From assembly GCF_051401765.1 (NCBI RefSeq), contig NW_027480429.1, positions 11,970,157 through 12,034,156 on the forward strand: a DNA stretch of 64,000 nucleotides, written 5' to 3'. The DNA comes from Calliopsis andreniformis (taxonomy: Eukaryota; Arthropoda; Insecta; Hymenoptera; Andrenidae). A model generated the notes under the pieces. The model worked only from the letters and a program-made list of their open reading frames with translations, searched no databases and was not told the origin of the DNA. Positions 11,942-24,950 of the stretch are shown here, piece by piece (position 1 is the stretch's first letter; every line of letters begins with the position of its first letter). The translations under genes were made by a program, and so were the position numbers.

Positions 11942-14900
11942 TGCAACAAGCGTGAAAGTAATGATCATTTCGGCGTTTCGGGCATCCTAGACTTAACTCT
12001 GAGGCATTGCTCCACCAGATCGAATATTTAGGGCCTTAGAAGTCAACCCCAGAAGCATAAAATACGATATAAATACAACAGCTGTTCCATCGTATAAAAG
12101 GAATAATTGCAAACAGTGTGAAGGTAATGGTCATTTCTACGTTCCGGGCAACCTAGGCTTCACTCTACGGCGTTGTTCCACCAGATCGAATAGTTAGGGC
12201 CTAAGAAGTCAACACCAGGAGAATAAAATACAATAAAAATACAACAGTCTTTCCATCCTATAACAGGAATAATTGCAACCCGTGTGAAAGTGATGGTCAT
12301 TTCTACGTTCCAGGCAACCTAGGCTTCACTCTAGGGCGTTGTTCCACAAGATCGAATAGTTAGGGCCTAAGTAGTCAACGCCAGAAGCATAAAATACAAT
12401 ATAAATAGAACAGTTTTTCCAATGTATAAAACGAATAATTGCTACCAGTGTGAAAGTTATGGTCATTTCTACGTTCCGCGCAACCTAGGCTTCACCCTAG
12501 GGCGTTGCTCCAACAGATTGAATAGTTAGGGCCTTAGAAGTCAACGCCCGAAGCATAAAATACAGAACAAATAGAACAGTTTTTCCACCGTATAAAACGA
12601 ATAATTGCTGCCAGTGTGAAAGTTATGGTCATTTCTACATTCCGAGCAACCTAGGCTTCACTCTAGGGCGTTGCTCCACCAGATCGAATAGTTAGGTCCT
12701 TAGAAGTCAACGCCAGAAGCATAAAATACGATATAAATACAACAGCTTTTCCATCGTATAAAAGGAATAATTGCAAACAGTGTGAAGGTAATGGACATTT
12801 CTACCTTCGGGCAACCTAGGCTTCACTCTACGGCGTTGTTCCACCAGATCGAATAATTAGGGCCTGAGAAGTCAACGCCAGAAGCATAAAATACAATATA
12901 AATACAACAGTTTTTACATCGTATAAAACGAATAATTGCAACCAGTATGAAACTAATGGTCATTTCTCCTTTCCGAGAAACCTAGGCATCACCCTAGGGC
13001 TTTGGTCCAACAGATTGCATAGTTAGGGGCTTAGAAGTCATCGCCCGAAGCATAAAATACAAAATAATTAGAACGGTTTTTCCATTGTATAAAACGAATA
13101 ATTGCTACGAGTGTAAAAGCTATGGTCATTTCTACGTTCCGGGCAACCTAGGCTTCACTCTAGGGCGTTGCTCCACCTGATCGAATAGTTAGGGCCTTAG
13201 AAGTCAACGCCCGAAGCATTAAATACAAAATAAATAGAACAGTTTTTCCATTGTATCAAACGAATAATTGCTACCAGTGTGAAAGTTATGGTCATTTCTA
13301 CGTTCCTCGCAACCTGGTCTTTACTCTAGGGCGTTGTTCCACCAGATGGAATAGTTAGGGCCTAAGAAGTCAACGCCAGAAGCATAAAATACGATATAAA
13401 TACAACAGCTTTTCCATCGTATAAAACAAATAATTGCAAGCAGTGTGAAAGTTATGGTCATTTCTACGTTCCGGGCAACCTAGGCTTCACTGTATGGCGT
13501 TCTTCCACGACATCGGATAGCTACGGCTCAGAAGTCAACGCCTGAAGTATAAAATACAATAAAAATACAACAGTCTTTCCATCCTATAACAGGAATAATT
13601 GCAACCCGTGTGAAAGGGATGGTCATTTCTACGTTCCAGGCAACCTAGGCTTCACTCTAGGGCGTTGCTCCACCAGATCAAACAGTTAGGGCTTTAGAAG
13701 TCAACGCCCGAAGCATTAAATACAAAATAAATAGAACAGTTTTTCCATTGTATAAAACGAATAATTGCTACCAGTGTAATAGTTATGGTCATTTCTACGT
13801 TCCGGGCAACCTAGACTTCACCCTAGGCCGTTGTTCCACCAGATCGAATAGTTAGGGCCTAAGAAGTGAACGCCAGAAGCATGAAATACAATATAAATAC
13901 AACAGTTTTTCAATCATATTAAACGAATGATAGCAACCAGTGTGATAGTTATGGTCATTTCAACGTTCCGGGCAATCTAGGCTGCACTCTAGGGCGTTGC
14001 TCCACCAGATCGAATAGTTAGGTCCTTAGAAGTCAACGCCAGAAGCATAAAATACGATATAAAGACAACAGCTTTACCATCGTATAAAAGGAATAATTGC
14101 AAACAGTGTGAAAGTAATGGTCATTTCTACGTTCGGGCAACCTAGGCTTCACTCTACGGCGTTGTTCCACCAGATCGAATAATTAGGGCCGGAGAAGTCA
14201 ACGCCAGAAGCATAAAATACAATATAAATACAACAGTTTTTCCATCGTATAAAACGAATAATTGCAACCAGTATGAAACTTATGGTCATTTCTACTTTCC
14301 GAGCAACCTAGGCTTCACCCTAGGGCTTTGCTCCAACAGATTGAATAGTTAGGGCCTTAGAAGTTAACGCCCGAAGCATAAAATACAAAATAAATAGAAC
14401 GGTTTTTCCATTGTATAAAACGAATAATTGCTACGAGTGTAAAAGCTATGGTCATTTCTACGTTCAGGGCAACCTAGGCCTGACCCTAGGGCGTTGTTCC
14501 ACCAGATCCAATAGTTAGGGCATAAGAAGTGAACGCCAGACGCATAAAATGCAATAAAAATACAACAGTTTTTCCATCGTATAAAACGATTAATTGCAAA
14601 CACTGTGAAAGTAATGGTCATTTCTACGTTCCGGGCAACCTAGGCTTCACTATACGGCGTTGTTCCACTAGATCGAATAGCTAGGGCCTAAGAAGTCTAC
14701 GCCAGAACCATAAAATACGATATAAATACAACAGCTTTTCCATCGTATAAATGGAATAATTGCAAACAGTGTGAAAGTTATGGTCATTTCTACGTTCCGG
14801 GCAACCTAGGCTTCACCCTAGGGCGTTGCTCCAACAGATTGAATAGCTAGGGCCTTAGAAGTCAATGCCCGAAGCATAAAATGCAATAAAAATACAACAG

Positions 14901-17900
14901 TTTTTCCATCGTATAGCAGGAATAATTTGCAACCAGTGTGATAGTAGTGGTCATTTCTACGTTCCGGGCAACCTAGGCTTCACTCCAGGGCGGTGCTCCA
15001 CCAGATCGAATAGTTACGGCCTAAGAAGTCAACGCCAGAAGCACAAAATACGATAAAGATGCAACAGCTTTTCCATCGTATAAAACGAATAATTGCAACC
15101 AGTGTGAAAGTTATGGTCATTTCTACATTCCGAGCAACCTAGGCTTCACTCTAGGGCGTTGCTCCACCAGACCGAATAGCTAGGTCCTTAGAAGTCAACG
15201 GCAGAAGCATAAAATACGATATAAATACAACAGCTTTTCCATCGTATAAAACAAATAATTGCAACCAGTGTGAAGGTTATGGTCATATCTACGTTCCGTG
15301 CAGCCTAGGCTTCACTGTCGGGTGTTGCACCACCAGATCGAAATGTTAGCGCCTAAGAAGTCAACGCCCGAAGCATAAAATACGATATAAATACAACAGC
15401 ATTTCCATCGTATTAAATGAATAATTGCAAACAGTGTGAATGTAGTGGTCATTTCTACGTTCCGGGCAACCTAGGCTTCACTGTATGGCGTTCTTCCACC
15501 ACACCGAATAGCTACGGCCTCAGAAGTCCACGCCTGAAGCACAAAATACAATAAAAATACAACAGTCTTTTCATCGCATAACAGGAATAATTGCAACAAG
15601 CGTGAAAGTAATGATCATTTCGGCGTTACGGGCATCCTAGACTTAACTCTGAGGCATTGCTCCACCAGATCGAATAATTAGGTCCTGAGAAGTCAACGCC
15701 AGATGCATAAAATACAATATAAATACAACAGTTTTTCTATCGTATAAAACGAATAATTGCAGCCAGTATGAAACTTATGGTCATTTCTACTTTCCGAGCA
15801 ACCTAGGCTTCACCCTAGGGCTTTGCTCCAACAGATTGAATAGTTAGGGCCTAAGAAGTCAACGCCAGAAGCATAAAATACGATTTAATACAACAGCTTT
15901 TCCATCGTATAAAAGGAATAATTGCAAACAGTGTGAAAGTAATGGTCATTTCTACGTTCCGGGCAACCTAGGCTTCACTCTACGGCGTTGTTAAACCAGA
16001 TCGAATAGTGAGGGCCTAAGAAGTCAACACCAGAAGAATAAAATACAAAATAAATACAACAGCCTTTACACCGTATAAAACGAATAATTGCAACCTGTGT
16101 GAAGGTTATGGTCATATCTACGTTCCGGGCAACCTAGGCTTCACTGTCGGGCGTTGCTCCACCAGATCGAAATGTTAGGGCCTAAGAAGTCTACGCCCGA
16201 AGCATAAAATACGATATAAATACAACAGCATTTCCATCGTATTAAATGAATAATTGCAAACAGTGTGATAGTAGTGGTCATTTCTACGTTCCGGGCAACG
16301 TAGGCTTCACCCTAGGCCGTTGTTCCACCAGATCGAATAGTTAGGGCCTAAGAAGTGAACGCCAGAAGCATAAAATGCAATAAAAATACAACAGTTTTTC
16401 CATCGTATGGCAGGAATAATTTGCAACCAGTGTGATAGTAGTGGTCATTTCTACGTTCCGGGCAAACCAGGTTTCACTCCAGGGCGTTGCTCCAACAGAT
16501 TGAATAGTTAGGGTCTTAGAAGTCAACGCCCGAAGCATAAAATACAAAATAATTAGAACGGTTTTTCCATTGTATAAAACGAATAATTGCTACGAGTGTA
16601 AAAGCTATGGTCATTTCTACGTTCCGGGCAACCTAGGCTTGACCCTAGGGCGTTGTTCCACCAGATCCAATAGTTAGGGCCTAAGAAGTGAACGCCAGAC
16701 GCATAAAATGCAATAAAAATACAACAGTTCTTCCATCGTATAAAACGAATAATTGCAAACAGTGTGAAAGTAATGGTCATTTCTACGTTCCGGGCAACCT
16801 AGGCTTCACTCTACGGCGTTGTTCCACCAGATCGAATAGTTAGGGCCTAAGAAGTCAACGCCAGAAGCATAAAATACGATATAAATACAACAGCTTTTCC
16901 ATCGTATAAAACGAATAATTGCTACCAGTGTAAAAGCTATGGTCATTTCAACGTTCCGGGCAATCTAGGCTGCACTCTAGGGCGTTGCTCCACCAGATCG
17001 AATAGTTAGGGCCTTAGAAGTCAACGCCCGAAGCATAAAATACAAAATAAATAAAGCAGTTTTTCCATCGTATAAAACAAAAAATTGCGAACAGTGTGAA
17101 AGATATGGACATTTCTACGAGCCGGGCTACCTAGGTTTCACTCTATGGCGTTCTTCCACCACATCGAATAGCAACGGCCTCAGAAGTCAACGCCAGAAGC
17201 TTAAATACAATATAAATATAACAGTTTTTCCATCGTATAAAACGAATAATAGCAACCAGTGTGAAAGTTATGGTTATTTCTACGTTCCGGGCAACCCAGG
17301 CTTCACTCCATGGCGGTTCTCCACCAGATCGAATAGTTACGGCCTAGGAAGTCAACGCCAGAAGCACAAAATACGATAAAGATGCAACAGTTTTTCCATC
17401 GTATAAAACGAATAATTGCAACCAGTGTGAAAGTTATGGTCATTTCTACATTCCGAGCAACCTAGGCTTCACTCTAGGGCGTTGCTCCACCAGACCGAAT
17501 AGTTAGGTCCTTAGAAGTCAACTCCAGAAGCATAAAATACGATATAAATACAACAGCTTTTCCATCGTATAAAACAAATAATTGCAACCAGTGTGAAAGT
17601 TATGGTCATTTCTACGTTCCGGGCAACCTAGGCTTCACCCTAGGCCGTTGTCCCACCAGATCGAATAGTTACGGCCTAAGAAGTCAACGCCAGAAGCATA
17701 AAATACGATGAAGATGCAACAGTTTTTCCATCGTATAAAAAGAATAATTGCAATCAGTGTGAAAGTTATGGTCATTTCTACATTCCGAGCCACCTAGGCT
17801 TCACTCTAGGGCGTTGCTCCACCAGATCGAATAGTTAGGTCCTTAGAAGTCAACGCCAGAAGCATAAAATACGCTATAAAGACAACAGCTTTTCCATCGT

Positions 17901-18743
17901 ATAAAAGGAATAATTGCAAACAGTGTGAAAGTAATGGTCATTTCTACGTTCGGGCAACCTAGGCTTCACTCTACGGCGTTGTTCCACCAGATCGAATAGT
18001 TAGGTCCTAAGAAGTCAACACCAGATGAATAAAATACAAAATAAATACAACAGCCTTTACACCGTATAAAACGAATAATTGCAACCTGTGTGAAGGTTAT
18101 GGTCATATCTACGTTCCGTGCAACCTAGGCTTCACTGTCGGGCGTTGCTCCACCAGATCGAAATGTTAGGGCCTAAGAAGTCAACGCCCGAAGCATAAAA
18201 TACGATATAAATACAACAGCATTTCCATCGTATTAAATGAATAATTGCAAACAGTGTGAAAGTAATGGTCATTTCTACGTTCCGGGCAACCTAGGCTTCA
18301 CTCTACGGCGTTGTTAAACCAGATCGAATAGTGAGGGCCTAAGAAGTCAACACCAGAAGAGTAAAATACAAAATAAATACAACAGCCTTTACACCGTATA
18401 AAACGAATAATTGCAACCTGTGTGAAGGTTATGGTCATATCTACGTTCCGGGCAACCTAGGCTTCACTGTCGGGCGTTGCTCCACCAGATCGAAATGTTA
18501 GGGCCTAAGAAGTCTACGCCCGAAGCATAAAATACGATATAAATACAACAGCATTTCCATCGTATTAAATGAATAATTGCAAACAGTGTGAAGGTAGTGG
18601 ACATTTCTACGTTCCGGGCAACCTAGGCTTCACTGTATGGTGTTCTTCCACCACATCGAATAGCTACGGCCTCAGAAGTGCACGCCTGAAGCAGAAAATA
18701 CAATAAAAATACAACAGTCTTTTCATCGTATAACAGGAATAAT
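11942..18743 (+). repeat. HOR unit copy, 6802 bp (41 monomers minus 4 bp)
   Basis: This interval runs from one occurrence of the GAGGCATTGC monomer context (followed by CGAATATTTAGGGCC) to the next full occurrence at 18744. Its first ~2 kb equals the window start. At about 14010 it jumps in register from sequence like 2.53 kb to sequence like 3.41 kb, skipping monomers present in the first copy. Its last ~1.3 kb equals 10.78-11.94 kb. Confidence 0.75.
14350..15260 (+). repeat. Segment duplicated at 21.82-22.73 kb
   Basis: About 0.9 kb recurs at offset 7467 bp (45 monomers minus 3). Shared private markers are ACGTTCAGGGCAACC, CCTAGGCCTGACCC, AAATGGAATAATTGC and CAACGGCAGAAGC. The right copy ends at about 22740, where zone II variants begin. 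Confidence 0.8.
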
Positions 18744-20520
18744 TGCAACAAGCGTGAAAGTAATGATCATTTCGGCGTTTCGGGCATCCTAGACTTAACT
18801 CTGAGGCATTGCTCCACCAGATCGAATATTTAGGGCCTTAGAAGTCAACCCCAGAAGCATAAAATACGATATAAATACAACAGCTGTTCCATCGTATAAA
18901 AGGAATAATTGCAAACAGTGTGAAGGTAATGGTCATTTCTACGTTCCGGGCAACCTAGGCTTCACTCTACGGCGTTGTTCCACCAGATCGAATAGTTAGG
19001 GCCTAAGAAGTCAACACCAGGAGAATAAAATACAATAAAAATACAACAGTCTTTCCATCCTATAACAGGAATAATTGCAACCCGTGTGAAAGTGATGGTC
19101 ATTTCTACGTTCCAGGCAACCTAGGCTTCACTCTAGGGCGTTGTTCCACAAGATCGAATAGTTAGGGCCTAAGTAGTCAACGCCAGAAGCATAAAATACA
19201 ATATAAATAGGACAGTTTTTCCAATGTATAAAACGAATAATTGCTACCAGTGTGAAAGTTATGGTCATTTCTACGTTCCGCGCAACCTAGGCTTCACCCT
19301 AGGGCGTTGCTCCAACAGATTGAATAGTTAGGGCCTTAGAAGTCAACGCCCGAAGCATAAAATACAGAACAAATAGAACAGTTTTTCCATCGTATAAAAC
19401 GAATAATTGCTGCCAGTGTGAAAGTTATGGTCATTTCTACATTCCGAGCAACCTAGGCTTCACTCTAGGGCGTTGCTCCACCAGATCGAATAGTTAGGTC
19501 CTTAGAAGTCAACGCCAGAAGCATAAAATACGATATAAATACAACAGCTTTTCCATCGTATAAAAGGAATAATTGCAAACAGTGTGAAGGTAATGGACAT
19601 TTCTACGTTCGGGCAACCTAGGCTTCACTCTACGGCGTTGTTCCACCAGATCGAATAATTAGGGCCTGAGAAGTCATCGCCAGAAGCATAAAATACAATA
19701 TAAATACAACAGTTTTTACATCGTATAAAACGAATAATTGCAACCAGTATGAAACTAATGGTCATTTCTCCTTTCCGAGAAACCTAGGCATCACCCTAGG
19801 GCTTTGCTCCAACAGATTGAATAGTTAGGGGCTTAGAAGTCAACGCCCGAAGCATAAAATACAAAATAATTAGAACGGTTTTTCCATTGTATAAAACGAA
19901 TAATTGCTACGAGTGTAAAAGCTATGGTCATTTCTACGTTCCGGGCAACCTAGGCTTCACTCTAGGGCGTTGCTCCACCTGATCGAATAGTTAGGGCCTT
20001 AGAAGTCAACGCCCGAAGCATTAAATACAAAATAAATAGAACAGTTTTTCCATTGTATCAAACGAATAATTGCTACCAGTGTGAAAGTTATGGTCATTTC
20101 TACGTTCCGCGCAACCTGGTCTTTACTCTAGGGCGTTGTTCCACCAGATGGAATAGTTAGGGCCTAAGAAGTCAACGCCAGAAGCATAAAATACGATATA
20201 AATACAACAGCTTTTCCATCGTATAAAACAAATAATTGCAAGCAGTGTGAAAGTTATGGTCATTTCTACGTTCCGGGCAACCTAGGCTTCACTGTATGGC
20301 GTTCTTCCACCACATCGGATAGCTACGGCTCAGAAGTCAACGCCTGAAGTATAAAATACAATAAAAATACAACAGTCTTTCCATCCTATAACAGGAATAA
20401 TTGCAACCCGTGTGAAAGGGATGGTCATTTCTACGTTCCAGGCAACCTAGGCTTCACTCTAGGGCGTTGCTCCACCAGATCAAACAGTTAGGGCCTTAGA
20501 AGTCAACGCCCAAAGCATAA
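18744..20520 (+). repeat. Zone I HOR segment, third copy
   Basis: This matches 11942 onward at offset 6802 and the window start at 18743, with few differences (for example TATAAATAGGACAG at about 19201-19214, where the others have TAGAACAG). It keeps a single copy of the deletion-bearing GGCTCAG monomer. At about 20510 it switches in register to the sequence seen at about 2580, so several monomers found in the other copies are missing. Confidence 0.8.
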
Positions 20521-22629
20521 AATACAAAATAAATAAAACAGTTTTTCCATCGTATAAAACGAAAAATTGCAAACAGTGTGAAAGATATGGACATTTCTAC
20601 GAGCCGGGCTACCTAGGTTTCACTCTATGGCGTTCTTCCACCACATCGAATAGCAACGGCCTCAGAAGTCAACGCCAGAAGCTTAAATACAATATAAATA
20701 TAACAGTTTTTCCATCGTATAAAACGAATAATAGCAACCAGTGTGAAAGTTATGGTCATTTCTACGTTCCGGGCAACCCAGGCTACACTCCATGGCGGTG
20801 CTCCACCAGATCGAATAGTTACGGCCTAAGAAGTCAACGCCAGAAGCACAAAATACGATAAAGATGCAACAGTTTTTCCATCGTATAAAACGAATAATTG
20901 CAACCAGTGTGAAAGTTATGGTCATTTCTACATTCCGAGCAACCTAGGCTTCACTCTGGGGCGTTGCTCCACCAGACCGAATAGTTAGGTCCTTAGAAGT
21001 CAACGCCAGAAGCATAAAATACGATATAAATACAACAGCTTTTCCATCGTATAAAACAAATAATTGCAACCAGTGTGAAAGTTATGGTCATATCTACGTT
21101 CCGTGCAACCTAGGCTTCACTGTCGGGCGTTGCTCCACCAGATCGGATAGTTACGGCCTAAGAAGTCAACGCCAGAAGCATAAAATACGATAAAGATGCA
21201 ACAGCTTTTCCATCGTATAAAACGAATAATTGCAGCCGGTATGCAACTTATGGTCATTTCTACATTCCGAGCAACCTAGGCTTCACTCTAGGGCGTTGCT
21301 CCACCAGATCGAATTGTTAGGACCTTAGAAGTCAGCGCCAGAAGCATAAAATACGATATAAATACAACAGCTGTTCCATCGAATAAAAGGAATAATTGCA
21401 AACAGTGTGAAAGTAATAGTCATTTCTACGATCCGGGCAACCTAGGCTTCATCCTAGGCCGTTGTTCCACCAAATCGAATAGTTAGGGCCTAAGAAGTGA
21501 ACGCCAGAAGCATAAAATGCAATAAAAATACAACAGTTTTTCCATCGTATAGCAGGAATAATTTGCAACCAGCGTGATAGCAGTGGTCATTTCTACGTTC
21601 CGGGCAACCCAGGTTTCACTCCAGGGCGCTGCACCACCAGATCGAATAGTTACGGCCTAAGAAGTCAACGCCAGAAGCATAAAATACGATGAAGATGCAA
21701 CAGTTTTTCAATTGTATAAAACGAATAATTGCAATCAGTGTGAAAGTTATTGTCATTTCTACAATCCGAGCAACCTAGGCTTCACTCTAGGGCGTTGCTC
21801 CACCAGATCGAATAGTTAGGGCCTTAGAAGTTAACGCCCGAAGCATAAAATACAAAATAAATAGAACGGTTTTTCCATTGTATAAAACGAATAATTGCTA
21901 CGAGTGTAAAAGCTATGGTCATTTCTACGTTCAGGGCAACCTAGGCCTGACCCTAGGGCGTTGTTCCACCAGATCCAATAGTTAGGGCATAAGAAGTGAA
22001 CGCCAGACGCATAAAATGCAATAAAAATACAACAGTTTTTCCATCGTATAAAACGATTAATTGCAAACACTGTGAAAGTAATGGTCATTTCTACGTTCCG
22101 GGCAACCTAGGCTTCACTATACGGCGTTGTTCCACTAGATCGAATAGCTAGGGCCTAAGAAGTCAACGCCAGAACCATAAAATACGATATAAATACAACA
22201 GCTTTTCCATCGTATAAATGGAATAATTGCAAACAGTGTGAAAGTTATGGTCATTTCTACGTTCCGGGCAACCTAGGCTTCACCCTAGGGCGTTGCTCCA
22301 ACAGATTGAATAGCTAGGGCCTTAGAAGTCAATGCCCGAAGCATAAAATGCAATAAAAATACAACAGTTTTTCCATCGTATAGCAGGAATAATTTGCAAC
22401 CAGTGTGATAGTAGTGGTCATTTCTACGTTCCGGGCAACCTAGGCTTCACTCCAGGGCGGTGCTCCACCAGATCGAATAGTTACGGCCTAAGAAGTCAAC
22501 GCCAGAAGCACAAAATACGATAAAGATGCAACAGCTTTTCCATCGTATAAAACGAATAATTGCAACCAGTGTGAAAGTTATGGTCATTTCTACATTCCGA
22601 GCAACCTAGGCTTCACTCTAGGGCGTTGC

Positions 22630-24950
22630 TCCACCAGACGGAATAGCTAGGTCCTTAGAAGTCAACGGCAGAAGCATAAAATACGATATAAATACAACAG
22701 CTTTTCCATCGTATAAAACAAATAATTGCAACCAGTGTGAAAGCTATGGTCATTTCTACGTTCCGGCCAACCTAGGCTTCACTGTCGGGCGTTGCTCCAC
22801 CAGATCGAAATGTTAGGGCCTAAGAAGTCTAAGCCCGAAGCATAAAATACGATATAAATACAACAGCATTTCCATCGTATAAAACAAATAATTGCAACCA
22901 GTGTGAAAGTTATGGTCATTTCTACGTTCGGGGCAACGTAGGCTTCACCCTAGGCCGTTGTACCTCCAGATCGAAAAGTTAGGGCCTAAGAAGTGAAAGC
23001 CAGAAGCATAAAATGCAATAAAAATTCAACAGTTTTTCCATCGTGTAACAGGAATAATTGCAACCAGTGTGAATGTAATGGTCATTTCTAGGTTCCGGGC
23101 AACCTAGGTTTCACTCTAGGGCGTTGCTCCTCCAGGTCGAGTAGTTAGGGCCTAAGAAGTCAACGTCAGAAGCATAAAATACGATATAAATACAACAGCT
23201 TTTACATCGTATAAAACGAATAATTGCAAACAGTGTGGAAGTTATGGTCATTTCTACGTTCCGGGCAACCTAGGCTTCACTCTAGGGCGTTGCTCCACCA
23301 GATCGTATAGTTAGGGCCTTAGAAGTCAACGCCCGAAGCATAAAATACAAAATAAATAAAACAGTTTTTCCATCGTAAAAAACGAATAATTGCTACCAGT
23401 GTGAAAGTTATGGTCATTCCTACGTTCCGCGCAACCTGGGCTTTACCCTAGGGCGTTGTTCCACCAGATCGAAGAGTTAGGGCCTTAGAAGTCAACGTCA
23501 GAAGCATAAAATATAATAAAAATACAACAGTTTTTCCATCGTATAGAATGAATAATTGCAACCAGAGTGAAAGTAATGGTCATTTCTACGTTTCGGGCAA
23601 CCTAGGCTTCACTCTAGGTCTTTGCTCCAAAAGATCGAATAGCTAGGGCCTTAGAAGTCAATTGCCGAAGCATAAAATACAATAAAGATACAACAGTTTT
23701 GCCATCGTATAACAGGAACAATTGCAACCAGTGTGAAAGTGATGGTCATTTCTACGTTCCGGGCAACCTAGGCTTCACTCTAGGGCGTTGCTCCACCAGA
23801 CGGAATAGCTAGGTCCTTAGAAGTCAACGGCAGAAGCATAAAATACGATATAAATACAACAGCTTTTCCATCGTATAAAACAAATAATTGCAACCAGTGT
23901 GAAAGCTATGGTCATTTCTACGTTCCGGCCAACCTAGGCTTCACTGTCGGGCGTTGCTCCACCAGATCGAAATGTTAGGGCCTAAGAAGTCTAAGCCCGA
24001 AGCATAAAATACGATATAAATACAACAGCATTTCCATCGTATAAAACAAATAATTGCAACCAGTGTGAAAGTTATGGTCATTTCTACGTTCGGGGCAACG
24101 TAGGCTTCACCCTAGGCCGTTGTACCTCCAGATCGAAAAGTTAGGGCCTAAGAAGTGAAAGCCAGAAGCATAAAATGCAATAAAAATTCAACAGTTTTTC
24201 CATCGTGTAACAGGAATAATTGCAACCAGTGTGAATGTAATGGTCATTTCTAGGTTCCGGGCAACCTAGGTTTCACTCTAGGGCGTTGCTCCTCCAGGTC
24301 GAGTAGTTAGGGCCTAAGAAGTCAACGTCAGAAGCATAAAATACGATATAAATACAACAGCTTTTACATCGTATAAAACGAATAATTGCAAACAGTGTGG
24401 AAGTTATGGTCATTTCTACGTTCCGGGCAACCTAGGCTTCACTCTAGGGCGTTGCTCCACCAGATCGTATAGTTAGGGCCTTAGAAGTCAACGCCCGAAG
24501 CATAAAATACAAAATAAATAAAACAGTTTTTCCATCGTAAAAAACGAATAATTGCTACCAGTGTGAAAGTTATGGTCATTTCTACGTTCCGCGCAACCTG
24601 GGCTTTACCCTAGGGCGTTGTTCCACCAGATCGAAGAGTTAGGGCCTTAGAAGTCAACGTCAGAAGCATAAAATATAATAAAAATACAACAGTTTTTCCA
24701 TCGTATAGAATGAATAATTGCAACCAGAGTGAAAGTAATGGTCATTTCTACGTTTCGGGCAACCTAGGCTTCACTCTAGGTCTTTGCTCCAAAAGATCGA
24801 ATAGCTAGGGCCTTAGAAGTCAATTGCCGAAGCATAAAATACAATAAAGATACAACAGTTTTGCCATCGTATAACAGGAACAATTGCAACCAGTGTGAAA
24901 GTGATGGTCATTTCTACGTTCCGGGCAACCTAGACTTCACTCAAGGGCGT
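22630..24950 (+). repeat. 1162 bp (7-monomer) tandem duplication
   Basis: Two adjacent copies, about 22630-23790 and 23790-24950, share private variants: GACGGAATAGCTAGG, ACGTTCGGGGCAACG, TTGTACCTCCAGATC, TTCCATCGTGTAACAGG and GGTCTTTGCTCC. A third copy lies at about 25940-27090 as part of the larger 2154 bp unit. Differences are very few (for example CATTCC versus CATTTC near 23417). Confidence 0.85.

Larger units (their letters stand above)
1..22630 (+). repeat. Zone I: long HOR domain, ~40-47 monomers per unit
   Basis: Near-identical kilobase segments recur here at spacings of 6636, 6802, 7301, 7467 and 7799 bp, that is 40 to 47 monomers minus 3-5 bp. Sequence from 11942 repeats at 18744 (6802 bp, 41 monomers). 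Both match the window start, at 11941 bp and 18743 bp. Characteristic monomers include one with the string GAGGCATTGCTCC (1, 4642, 7793, 8632, 11942, 15592, 18744), one with CACTGTATGGCG, and a 165 bp variant reading ACGTTCGGGCAACC that has lost one C. The unit is shuffled rather than perfectly periodic, so no single unit length fits throughout. Indels relative to 166 bp are commoner here than further right. Confidence 0.85.
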
